Assembly: GCA_026936335.1 (NCBI GenBank)
Contig: JAPMXV010000019.1
Span: 186,001 to 250,000, forward strand
Direction of reading: 5' to 3'
Source of the DNA: Mantamonas sphyraenae
Lineage: Eukaryota; CRuMs; Mantamonadidae
Length of the DNA: 64,000 nt
Shown here: positions 40,813-51,500 of the stretch, piece after piece
How the letters are laid out: every line of letters begins with the position of its first letter
How positions within the stretch are numbered: position 1 is the first letter of the stretch
The notes under the pieces: model-generated
Told to the model about the DNA's origin: nothing
Seen by the model: only the letters and a program-made list of their open reading frames with translations
The model's database searches: none
Position numbers and translations under genes: made by a program

Positions 40813-43800
40813 ATGGTGAGGGAGGAGAAGGGCATCGGGATGATGTGGCAGTGGGATGGCGTGGAGGAGGGGATGGTGTGTGCGTGTGGGGCTGACACGT
40901 GTGCAGTCGAACGTGCCGGTGCCGGTGGTTCTGGGGCGCAAGAGCAAGAAGAAAGGCGGGAGCACAGTAGACGATCCTGTGGTGCAACAAGGAGGTGAGT
41001 TGGGGGGGGAGGGTGTGATGGGCGATGGGCGATGGGTAGGGAGGAGGACGGATGAGGGCTGACAGCGGGTGCAGACGGATCGCAAGCGCCAGTGAAGCGG
41101 ATCGTGGTGAGCGGGAAGAAAAAGCGCGGCGCCAACGCAAAGAGCAGCTTGTCGAGCAAGCTGACGAGATACACAGGAGAAAGCAAGGGAGAGGAGAGTG
41201 TGGAGGAAGAGGAAGGGATGGTAAATCCAGAGTTGATGGCGCTGCTGTAAGTGAAGAGCGGGAGAGGGAATTGGAGACGGGTGGTTGGCGCGCATTCAAC
41301 GGGCAGGGTGTGGGAGAGCAAGGAGAGGACTGACACGGAGAATGGGTGGACGGACCACTGCACGGATGGGTGTGTGAGGACAGAAACAAGGTTTCGGGTG
41401 GAGTGGGCGCTGTACAGGGGAGCGGGGTGGAGGAAAGGCAGGCGGGCGCAAGAAGCGACACGCGGGAGTGACACGAAAGAAGCGACACAAGGAAAGCGAG
41501 GGAGGGGAGGAGGGAAACAGAGTGGAGGAAGGTGGGGAGGAAAGGGCTGGGAATGAGCAGGCGGAAGAAGGGAATGCGGAGGAGGTGCCGAGTGTGCAGG
41601 TGCTCAAAAAGGGTGGGCAACGACGAAAGAGGACAAGGAAGAGCAGTTTGGGGGAGAGCAGAGGGAACAAGGGACATACAGACGCGCTGGAGAAGCTGAG
41701 GCAAGTGAAAGAAGAAAACAGAGAGTTGCTGGGTCGCGGGAGCATGTCGACAGGGACACGGGAGAGTGGGAATGGGGCACCTGGGCGCGGGCGCACTGGG
41801 CCGCGCGGGCGAGTGTCGAGCGGACGAAGCAAGAGAAAGGCGACAAGGACGGGGAGCAAGGAGGGTCAAAGAGTGAAGGAGGCGGAGGAAGCAGTGCAGG
41901 AGGTTGCACGCAAGCCAGCTGTGCCGGTGATGAAACGGCGGGTGAGCAAGGGAAAGAAACGGAAGGGGCCGCGGAAGCACAAAGCACAAGCGTCGCAGGA
42001 GGAGAAGGTGGAGGAGAAGATCGCTTCTGTGCTGGGAGAGTTGGATGATGGGGATGAAAGCAGTGGAAGTGAGGATGGGTATTCGAGCAGTGATTTTGAG
42101 GAGGAGGAAGGAAAGGTGGGGGCGGGCGTGGCAGGCAAGGCTGGGAAGGGGTCTCAGAAGCAAGACGGGGAGAGTGGTACGACGACAACGACGACAACGA
42201 GTACGACGACCACGACGACGACCGCAACGACAGCATTGGATGCGCTGAGTGATACGAGCAGCAGTAGCGAGGAGGAGGAGGCGGCGGCCGGGGTTGATGA
42301 TTTGAGCAGCACAAGCAGTAGCGAGGATAGTGACGAGGATGAGGATGATGATGACGTGGGAGTGGAGGCACTGGCGGAGGCTGTGAGGGGGAAGGGCACG
42401 GGCAAGGGGAAAGGGAAAGGGAAGGGGAAGGGGAAAGGGAAAGGGAAGGGGAAGCTGGTGCCTGTGGTGACGCCTGGGAAGGGGGAACGAGGCGGCGTGT
42501 TGAACAAGGTGCACGTGGCGAGAGGAAAGTCGGGAGAGGAGAAGGAAGAGCAAACGGGAGAGGAGGAGTCGAAGCCGAAACGGGTAGACACACACAATGT
42601 GGGGTACAAACCGCTGTTCCGACCGTGGGACTCGTCGCGGCTGGAGAAGCCAAAGACAGAGGAGGAGAAGAAGCGGGCAGAAGCAAGGGCGCGTGCGGAG
42701 GAAGAGCGGAAAAAGGCACTGAAAGCCAGACCAGGCATGCGGGAGTACATCCGACAGCAGCGGGCAGAGGCGAAGAAGAAGGCAGCGGCGGAAAAGGCAG
42801 AGCGGGAAGAGTTGGAGAGGAAGCGTGCGGAGGCGCTGCAGGAGATTGAAGACATGCGGCGACGGGAGAGGGAGGAACTTGCGGAGAAGCGGAAGAAGGA
42901 ACGAGAGGAGCGTGAGAAGCGACTCAAGGCTGAGCGTGCGGCCGCGATGGAGAAACGCAAGGTGCGGGAAGGGATTTTCATCCCCGGGGGTGTGGTGCAT
43001 GTGGATAGGAGGGGGAAGAGGGAAGGATGGGCAAAGAGGACGGGGAGGACTCGGAGGAGGAAGAGGAGCAGGAGGAGGAGGTTGTGGTTGTAGGTCACAA
43101 GGGTAGGGGAGACCGTGGCGCGGGAAGTGTGTACCTGGAGGTTCCTCGAGGAGGGGCAGGATGGCAGGAGAGGGAACGGGACGAGGACACGCGGAGCGTA
43201 CGGTCGATCAGCTCGCAGCGAAGCGCGGCAGCTGTGGAGCAGCTTATGGAGGCGATGAAGGTGGGCACGGCGATGAACGGAAACAGGAAGCAGCCGGAGC
43301 AGCTGTTGGCCAGGCTGCAAAGGGAAAGGACGTCGCTGCTGCACAGGATGCGCGAGACGCGAAAGTTTACGCTGGAGAAGCTGCGAAACGTGGAGGAGAA
43401 TGCACGTGCGATGCAGGAGGAGGACGGGAGAGAGGAGAGGGGGGAGCGGATGCCCGAGCGAGAAGCAGCTGTGTTTGGATATGCAGGAAACGCACGGAAC
43501 GACGACGCGAGGCTGCAACGAGGGATGAACGCACGGCTGAGCACAGGGCACACGGACGCGAGCAAGAGGCGGAAGCAGGATGGGACGATGGAGCGACTGA
43601 AGCGTCTTCAAAGACGTATGGCAGGGATGGACGAGCGTGTGCGCGCGCTGCGCGAGGATGGGCCGGCGATGGGGTATGAAGAGCAGGAGCAGGAGCAGGA
43701 GGGTGTGGTTGAGGAGGAGGAGGAGGAGGGCGGAGATTGATATGCTGGAGGTGGTGCCGGTGGGGGTCATGAAGATCAGCGAAGTTGTACACCGGCAGAC

Positions 43801-46800
43801 ACACGAACGGCAACGAAAGGCAGCGACGGCGATCCAGAAAACGTTTCGCGGACACAAAGAACGCAAGGAGATGAGCGAGAAGAGACGAAGGCTGAGGATG
43901 CAGGCGAGAGCGTATCCAGAGGACCGTGTAGATGAGGGCGGTGTAGGGATGCGTGACGAGGAGCTGCTGCAGATGTACGGGCGGGATGTGAACGGGCATC
44001 CAATCGACATGGCAGCAGTGATGGGCGATGAGTTTGAGGATGAGTGGGGAGAAGAGCAGGAGGAGGAAACGTTGGAAGAGGAGCTGTGGACGGTTGAAAA
44101 GGCGATGGAGCTGCTGCGGAAACGGGGTGGGCGTGCGTGGACAGGAGATGAGGGAGGAGAGCAGGCGTCTCAGCTTGTGCGTGAAGACCAGCAAGACGAA
44201 ATGGGAGTGCTGGATCTGTTCTTTCGGAAGCAGGAAGAGTTTCGTGTGGCTGAAGAAGAAGCGGCAATGGCAAGGAAGCGGGAAAAGGCGCAGGAAGAGG
44301 AGGCTGCGGCTGCGGCGGAAGCGGCGGAGGCTGCCAAGAGGGAGAAGGAACTGGAGGTTGTGGATGCAGTGTCAGAGCAGGTGTTGGAGGAGGTGTTTTC
44401 CGGGTACGAGGAGGCAATGAGGGAACGGCTTGAGGAAATGATGGAGGCTCGTATGGAGGCGTTGGAGAAGAGTGATGGCGTGGGCAGCGGGCTGCAGGGG
44501 CCCGTGCCAGGGAAGGAGGAGGGGTTGAAGGTAGAGGAGGTGGAGGCGGAGGATTGGGTGGAGGAGGAGGAGGAGGAGGAGGAGGATGAAGAGTGGGAGG
44601 AAGAGGATGAGGAGTGGGAGGAAGAGGAGGAAGAAGATGAGGAGGAGGACGACGAGCGGCTGTCGCCGCAGTCGATTGCAAGGAAGCTGACGGCGGAGAT
44701 CGACTACCTGTCGGCGATAGACTATGCACACGCGCAGTTGTCGCGTTTGGAGAAGGAGCGTGAGCTGAGCATGGCCGAGAACGAAGTGATGGCAATGGCG
44801 CGGATTATTGAGCAGCAGAAGAACGCAATGGCAGCGAAGGAGCTGCAGGAGATGTTTGCGCAAAGACTGGCGGCTGTGGAGGCGGAGGAGAGGCGAGGGG
44901 AGGAGGAGCAGCACATGCTGGAGGTGCACAGGCAAGTGATGCAGGAGGACCTGATGGTGGAGCAGATTGTGCAGGCGTGCATGGAGAGCGTGGTGCGGGA
45001 GCTCGTGGATGGGGCAGTGGACTCTGGGGCGCAGATTGTGGCTACGCAGGAGCTTGCGCGGGACGAGAGGGTGGCCAAGATGTGCGAGATTGCGGTGCAA
45101 CAGGCGTTGCTGCAGTGCAGTCAGTGGGAGTTGGATGCGCTGGTGAGCAAGGAGACGGAGCGTGCTGTGGGCGCGGCGCGTGTGGAGGACGAGCTGGCGG
45201 AGGAGATGGTGGGAATGGCGGTGGAGAGTGTGAGCGAAACGCTACTGGAGCAGGTGATGGAGGTGCTTGCGGCGGAAGAGGGGCGTGCGCAGGATCGAGA
45301 CACGGAGCTGCGGGAGTGGAAGGAACAGCAAACGGCGCTGATGGTGGCGGACGCAGTGGACCAGGCGATGGAAAGGGTTGTGGCGGCGGAACTTGGGGAA
45401 TTGGTGTCCAAGGAGCGGGAGCGGCGTGTGGAGCGTGTGCGGGAGGAAGAAGAGGCGTGCGATGCAGCTGTGGAGGAGGCAGAGGAGGCACTTGTGAAGT
45501 GGGCATTTGAGGAGGCAGTGGACAAGGCAGTGCGGGAGGAAACAATGGCGGAGATGAGTGTGTCTGTTGCGCTGTGGAGCGTTGTGGAAGCGGAGGTGCA
45601 GGAGATGGTGGGGCAGGTGAGCGGAGAAATGGCTAACGAGAGGCATTTGGTGGACACATGCGTGCAGTTTGTGATGTACACTGTGGTGCAGGAAGTGCTA
45701 GAAGGACAGGTGGACGTGGCAGCAAGCCAGGCGGCCACAGAAACGACGGTTGTGGAGGAGGCGGTGCGGCGTGCGCTGGAAGAGGTGACAAAGGAGCGTG
45801 TGGAGGCGTGGAGCGAGGCGGTCGGGGTGGAAGAGGCGCTTGTGGAGGAGGCTGTGAGACGTGCGGTGGAGGCGGTGGAAGGAAGCGTGGTGGACGGCCT
45901 GGTGGAGAGTGTGCATGCAGAAGCTGCGGCAAGCGCAAAGGAAGCGCTGGCAAAGGTTGCAGATGCGCTGGTGGAGCAACTGTTGGAGGAGGCTGTGGCG
46001 GAAGCAAGCACGGTGGAGATTGTGGGAGAGAGGGCGAGCGCCGAGCTGGAGGTGGAAGCGGTGGAGGAGGCCGTGGCTGCGGTAGCGAAGGAGGAGGGAG
46101 CCGCACGGGAGGTTGTGGAGGAGATGGAGAGGGATGTCGTGGGGGAGGAGGCAGAGTCTGTGGCGAGCAAGGTGGTGGGTGAAGAATGGGCTGCGGCAGA
46201 AGTTGTGGAGGCGGTTGTGGAGGAGGTTGTGGAGGAAATGGCACGTGCAGAGGCAGCAGGCAATGCGGCGGAGGAGAAGGAGGCGCTTGCGGAGGAGGTG
46301 GCCGAGGCGATCCTGGAGGAGCAGATGGACGTGCTTGTGGAAGAGGTGATGCAGACACAGCGAGGGAAGCGCGAACGTGCGGCGAATGAGGACGAGGTGG
46401 TGGACAGGTTGCTGGAGGAGTTGTTGACGGCGGCGGTGGTGGACAGCCTTGCAAGTCGGCGAGCAGCAGAGGAGCGGTGGGCAGGGGAAGAGGCGGCGCG
46501 TGCGCGGAAGCTAGTACGTCCGCCGAGATTGAATCTTGTGGATGTGGGCAAGGAGGACGGGGACGGAGATGAGGACGTGGAGGAAGAGCGGGTTGGAGAT
46601 GAGGCGGGTGGAGTGCAGACGACACCGCGGCCAGAGGCGCTGCAGACGACGCCGCGGCCGTCGCTGCGAGACGAGGCTGTGCCTGCAGGGGAAGCATTCA
46701 AGGTGGAGGCGGAGGCGGAGCTTTCCGGGGCGGAGTCGGAGTCTGCAGAGGGAGGAGCGCCGCCGGCAGCGTTGATGGAGTATGTGAGGGAGCTGTTTGG

Positions 46801-47332
46801 ACACATGGGCCTGTGGGAGGAGGAGGTGGAGTTGCCAATGGCGCAGCTGGACTTTGAGGAGTACCTGAAGATGGAGCGTGCGCGTGCAGAGGTGTCTGAG
46901 GTGTCTGAGGTGGAGCAGATGCGGAACAAGTTGTACTTTGATGCGGTGAACCAGGCGCTGCTGGCAATCGGGAGCGAGGGAGTGAATGCGCCGCTGGGAG
47001 TGGGTGGACGGCGACAGCGGCGGCTGAGTGTACCGTCGCGACTGAGTGCCCAGGGGCTGGCGGCGCTGGTGGGTGAGCGTGTGGCGTCGTGGATGGGCCA
47101 CGGGGCGAGCGGGACGGAACGGCAGGTGCAGGAGTTGGAAGCGCAGTGGGCAGTGGGGGAGGAGGAGGAGGAGGTTGCGCTGGTGTTTGAGATTGCGGAT
47201 TCGCTGTTTGATTCTTTGTTGGGAGACACGGTGCAGAGTTTCAACCGTGTGGAGGCAGTGAAGCAAGGGCGGGAGGCACGTCGTGGAAGTGGAGGGGGTG
47301 CAGGGCGAGTGCGTGAGCGGGGATCGATGTGA
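40813..47332 (+). CDS. Giant acidic IQ-motif repeat protein with DUF4378/CEP350-like C-terminus (frame broken twice)
   Basis: Proposed exons: ATG alone (40813-40815), 40907-40994, 41075-41246 (GTAAGT donor), then one very long exon from about 41404 to TGA 47332; its 5' edge is uncertain. About 2080 aa. The order is a Lys-rich N-terminus, Glu/Lys linkers and poly-Thr (42178-42240), Ser/Asp/Glu runs, and a Gly-Lys repeat. Then come a conserved-looking VGYKPLFRPWDSS, a long charged helix, and an IQ motif TAIQKTFRGHKERKEM near 43830. A 1.5-kb array of Ala/Val/Glu helical modules follows (45.0-46.4 kb). The C-terminus has LYFDAVNQALLAIG and VFEIADSLFDSLLGD, resembling DUF4378/CEP350 ends. Frame breaks near 43009-43020 (one base short) and 43728-43730 (one G extra) join three open frames. 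A centrosomal or microtubule-associated scaffold is possible. Confidence 0.6.
42394..42452. repeat. GGGAAA tandem repeat encoding (Gly-Lys)n
   Basis: A purine-only 6-bp tandem repeat (GGGAAA/GGGAAG) in the IQ-repeat gene encodes alternating Gly and Lys. Confidence 0.9.
45000..46400 (+). repeat. Degenerate tandem helical modules in the IQ-repeat protein
   Basis: Roughly 35-45-codon units share the pattern of a small-residue helix with a Glu/Val-rich second helix. Examples are ADAVDQAMERVVAAELGELV, AFEEAVDKAVREETMAEM, AVRRALEEVTKERVEAW and AVRRAVEAVEGSVVDGLVE. At DNA level GTGGAGGAGGC-like strings recur. Units are too diverged to set boundaries by eye. Confidence 0.65.
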
Positions 47333-47387
47333 TTGGGTGATTGGGTAAGGGGGAATGTACAGGGAGATGAAAGGAGATTGGAATGCA

Positions 47388-48437
47388 ATGTTTGGGCGTG
47401 TGTGTGTGTGTGTGTGTGTGTGTGCGGTGGCGGAGGCACCGGGAAAGGCTCCGATGTCGAAAATCTCGCGGACGGGAAAGAGTGTGCGGTATTGTGCGGA
47501 TCTGGTGAAGAGGTACGACTATGAAAGCTATGTGTGTGCGCTTTTTCTGCCGGCAGAGGCACGGGAGGGGGTCTTTGCGCTACGGGCGCTGAATGTGGAG
47601 GTGGCCAAGATTCGGGACGTGGTTTCGTCGGAAATGACGGGCAAGATGCGGACAGTGTGGTGGCAAAAGGCAGTAGACGATATGTATCGCGGGGGAAAGG
47701 TGCGAACGGATGCGGTGCCGGAGCATCCGGTGGCGCAGACGCTGCATCGAGCGGTGCAGCGCTTCGGGCTGACGAAACGGTGGATCCAGAGGCCAATTGA
47801 GGCGAGGGTAAGTGGAGGCTGGGGGGAAGGGGTGCGAGGGCGAGAGACAACAGGTGTGGGAGGGAGTGGGGGCAGGCGCTGACTCGTAGGAGGACAGCGG
47901 AAGGAATTGGAAGGGCAGGTGGTTCACAGGGTGGAGGATCTGGAGGAGTACGCGGAGCAGACGGCGTCGTCGGTGCTGTATTCGTCGCTGGAGTGCGTGG
48001 GAGACACAAGCATTGGTTCGGATCATGTGGCGTCGCATGTGGGCAAGTGCAACGGGATAGTGACGGCGCTGCGTGGGACGCCGTGGAATGCGCAGCACCG
48101 GCGGACGGTTTTGCCGTCGCAATTGATGGCAAAGCATGGGATGGTTCAAGAGGAGTTGTACGAAGGGTTGGTGACGGACGCGACGTTGGAGGTGGTGTAC
48201 GAATTGGCGTGCGCGGCAAAGGCGCACCTGGAGCACGCGAGGGAGCTGAGCGGGGACATGGGCCAGGTGAGCAAGCGAGTGATGCTATCGGCAGTGTTTG
48301 CACAGAACTACCTGGAGCGATTGGAGCAGGCCAATTTCAACGTGTTTGACTCGCGGATGAACCAGAGGCAGCAGGGGCTGCACTCGTTCTCGCTGTACTG
48401 GGAGGTGTTCCGGGCGGCAAGGGAGCAGACGTTCTGA
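47388..48437 (+). CDS. NDUFAF6: NDUFAF6-like complex I assembly factor (squalene/phytoene synthase fold)
   Basis: Two exons, 47388-47807 and about 47890-48437, roughly 320 aa. Signatures of NDUFAF6 are YCADLVKRYDYESYVCALFL, PAEAREGVFALRALNVEVAK, MRTVWWQKAVDDMY, HPVAQTLHRAVQRFGLTKRW, then EEYAEQTASSVLYSSLECVG, DHVASHVGKCNGIVTALRGT and LPSQLMAKHGM. It adopts the trans-isoprenyl synthase fold but lacks the Asp-rich catalytic motifs, as expected for the family, and serves mitochondrial complex I biogenesis. The start is uncertain: the frame before MSKISRTGK includes a (GT)n tract coding VCVCVCVC that could be intronic. At the second exon the AG at 47888-47889 leaves the frame one base short; GAGGGACAG instead of GAGGACAG would fit. 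Confidence 0.88.
47398..47425. repeat. (GT)n microsatellite at the NDUFAF6 5' end
   Basis: A GT dinucleotide tract at the proposed N-terminus would encode alternating Val-Cys if translated. Such tracts elsewhere in this window are intronic, so the first exon model is doubtful here. Confidence 0.85.
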
Positions 48438-48527
48438 GCACATGTTGGTGGGCCAAGGGGTGTGGGAAAGTGGGGAGTGGGGATTGGCGCGCGCGAACGA
48501 ATCCATTGTTTTTTTGAGCTTGAGACG

Positions 48528-51500
48528 ATGACCAGGACAGTGCTTGTGTTGTTGTTTCTTGCCATGCTTGTGTGCTCCTCTGTGTCGGCATTGTCCGATG
48601 GAGGAGAATCCACTACTATACACCAATCGATTGCAGTTGATCCGAGCGTGGATGATGACGTGCTTTTTGCGGACATGCCGTATGCGGTGTCGACGCGTGG
48701 GCTGAACGGACCTGAGGCGTTTGGCAAGGAAGCTGTGGTGCGGGCCGGGAAGGAGGCATCGGCGGGCGACGAATCGCCAAAGCTGATTCTGCGCACATTC
48801 ACCAAGGGACCCGTTGTGGTCCATGAACGGTATGCGAAAGTGGAGCCCGAGTTCCACTCGCACGTGACAGAGGTTGTAGCGCCTGTGAACGAACTTCGTG
48901 CGACAGGCCTGCTGACCACTGCGGGCAAGCACATGTCGCGTGTGATGGAACATGGTCTGCGCAATCTGGACGAGAATGGACGCGGTTCCGTGAACCTGGA
49001 AGATGAAGCAGCGGCGGAATTGCTTCACGGCGAGCGCTCGGACGAAGAGGTGGCAGAACGAGCACAACAGCTGGCTACTCACCGATCGCAGGTGGCAGCG
49101 CTGCGTGCACATGGTCTTTTGTCAGACAAGGAGGAGCTGCCGGAACATGCAGGTGAGATTGTGGCGTTTGTGAAACGTGCCAAAGAGGGAAAGAGGGAAA
49201 ACGTTTCGCGGTCCTTTTTTCGGATGTTCCAGCTCGCATTTTCGACTCACACGGCGAGACGCATGACCTGGGGACATCACACACCACACAGGCGTGCTGC
49301 AGGTGACATGCGCCTTCATGAAGGCGCATGCGCAACTGCAGAAAGGGTCGACCTTTGGCCTGCCGTCAGGCCTCTACCGGTTCTGGAGGTGTCAGGACCG
49401 AACGGCAAGGCATGGGTGCCAAACTCCCAGATCGCTTGCTCGGGCGAGGCTGCGGGCACCTACCGACTGGTGGTGCACCGTGCCGATATGGAGGAGGTGA
49501 TCAAGGAAGGTACGGTACGCATGGAACTGATCGGTGTGGATCCTGAAATCGTTCGTGAATACGACGAGGTCAAGGCGGGCGAGGCCGGACTGGCACCAGG
49601 GAGCGAGGAACTGAACAAGTTCCACGGTCTGAAGCAGTACGCGTACGGAGCAGGCGATGAAGAGGAAGATGAGGAGGGAGGGGAGGAGTTGGAGGACAAG
49701 AACGAGGACAAGTTCGTGGACAAAATTGTGGACGCGGTCAAGTCGGCGTGGGACAAGGCCAAGGAGCTGTGGAACGGCCTTCAGGGCAACGTGGACGCCA
49801 ACAGGAACTTTGGTTACGAACTGAAACTGGCGATGTACAACACAGAGGTGTTGAACGCCAAGGTGAAGAAGGTGGACGTGCTGATGATTGCGGAGGAGGC
49901 CAAGACTCGCGTGCACCCGCGTTTGGTGCTTGCGTTCAAGCTGCGCAACTTCAATCTGAAGCACGCGGAAGTGAAGCTGACAGGCTCGCTGGACGTGTTT
50001 GCGCGCGTGTGGGTGCAGGTGTCGCGTGGCATCGAGCTGAAGAAGGAGGTGCCGCTGTTTGACAAGCTTGTGGCCAAGCCTACATTCATGGTGGGCCCCG
50101 TGCCTGTGGTTGTGTTTGTGCGCGCCAAGGCAGTTGTGGGCGCGGTGATGGGCATCCGTGCGGGCGTGCAGACACGCCTTACGGGATCGCTGGGCATCGC
50201 GTTTACCGGAGGCGTTCACTTCAAGAACGACAAGTGGGGCGTGGACTTTCATTTCAAGATCAAGCCCAACCTGAAGACGCCGGAGAAGGTGCAGCCGTGC
50301 GGAAACCTGGACGTCAAGTTCTACGTGCAGGGCAACGTGAAGTTCCTGCTGTACGACCAAGCAGGACCGCATCTGACGGTGGAACCGTACCTGAAGATGG
50401 TTTTCCAGCCGCAGGGCATGTCGCCGTGTGTGACGCCGGCAGTTTCGGCGCTGCCTGGTCTGCCGAAGCTGGTGCTGTGGGCAAAGCAGTTTGCGGTGGC
50501 GTTTGGTGAGGTGAAGGCAGTGTTGCCGAAGATCAAGACGCCGGAGCTGCGTGCGGAGCTCAAGGCGAGCTTCAAGGGCCTGACGGACATCGGTGTGGAT
50601 CTGCTCAAGTCGCTGAAGGGCATGCCGCTGGATAAGTGGATGGGCAAGCTGAAGGGCCTGCGTGGCAAGTTCCTGGGCAAGTTGAACGGCCTGAAAGGCA
50701 AGTTCAAGCTGGAGGGGCCTGACCTGGACGGGTTCAACCTGGTGCTGCGCATTGCAAAACAGACGTTTGTGTTTGTGGTGCGATTGGGCAACCCGCACCT
50801 GAAGGACCTGGACTTTGAGTGGGGCGTCAAGAAGAAGGAGACGGAGGAGGGCGATCCGGAAGACAAGAACCGGATCACCTTGTACGCAGGCGTGCTGGCA
50901 ACGACCGGCGTAAGTTTGAAGATTGTGGAGTGGCTGCTGATGGAAAAGAACTGGCTGCTGCACTCGGTGGAGAAGGAACTGTTCACCGTGAGCTTCAAGC
51001 TGCCGCTTTTTCACGGAGAAGGAGAAAAAGACGATCCTGGTGAAGCGCCGCAAGTACGAGTACCAGAAAGAGGCGGTCAAGACGCAGATGCGAGCACAGG
51101 CGAACGTGGACGCGACGAAGCGTCTGGTTGCGGCCAAGAAGAAGCGTGCAAAGCAGATTGCGGCTGCGGTTGCCAAGCTGCACGCAGCGGGCATGTCGCT
51201 GGGTAAGCTGGCAAACAGCCGAGTGAAGGGCCACTACCGTAGCCTGATCCAGGCGATGCTGCTTGTGGGCAAGAAGTTTGTGACGTACCTGGCGAACAAG
51301 CTGAAGTATTTTGCGGTGCAAAACACGGACGCCACGCGCACGTTGACCAAGGTGAACTCGCTGTATGCCAAGTACGGCCACCACTTTGACAACGTGCAGG
51401 GTGTGGAAGACGTGGAGGACGTGGACGAGGAGGTGGAAGATGAGGACAACGGCGCGGGCTCGGCTTCCGCCAAGGTGCAAAAGACGCTTGTGCAGATGAT

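Noticed and set aside
40754..43000. Upstream extension of the CCDC47 frame by about 750 codons
   Set aside because: A good signal peptide starts at 40753, and the extension is antisense to purine-rich coding sequence, giving Leu/Pro/Ser-rich nonsense.
47398..47425. (GT)n tract as genuine coding for a Val-Cys repeat in NDUFAF6
   Set aside because: Such tracts in this window are otherwise intronic or intergenic; an undetected intron or a start at MSKISRTGK is more likely.
45121..48303. Long minus-strand open frame (about 1060 codons), Ser/Thr/Ala-rich
   Set aside because: It is antisense to the IQ-repeat gene and NDUFAF6. G/C-ending codons on the real strand remove antisense stops, and the translation is compositionally junk.
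51000..51050. Programmed ribosomal frameshift in the giant secreted protein
   Set aside because: There is no slippery heptamer with a downstream pseudoknot that I can see. Similar one-base breaks recur in unrelated genes in both directions, so indel error is simpler.
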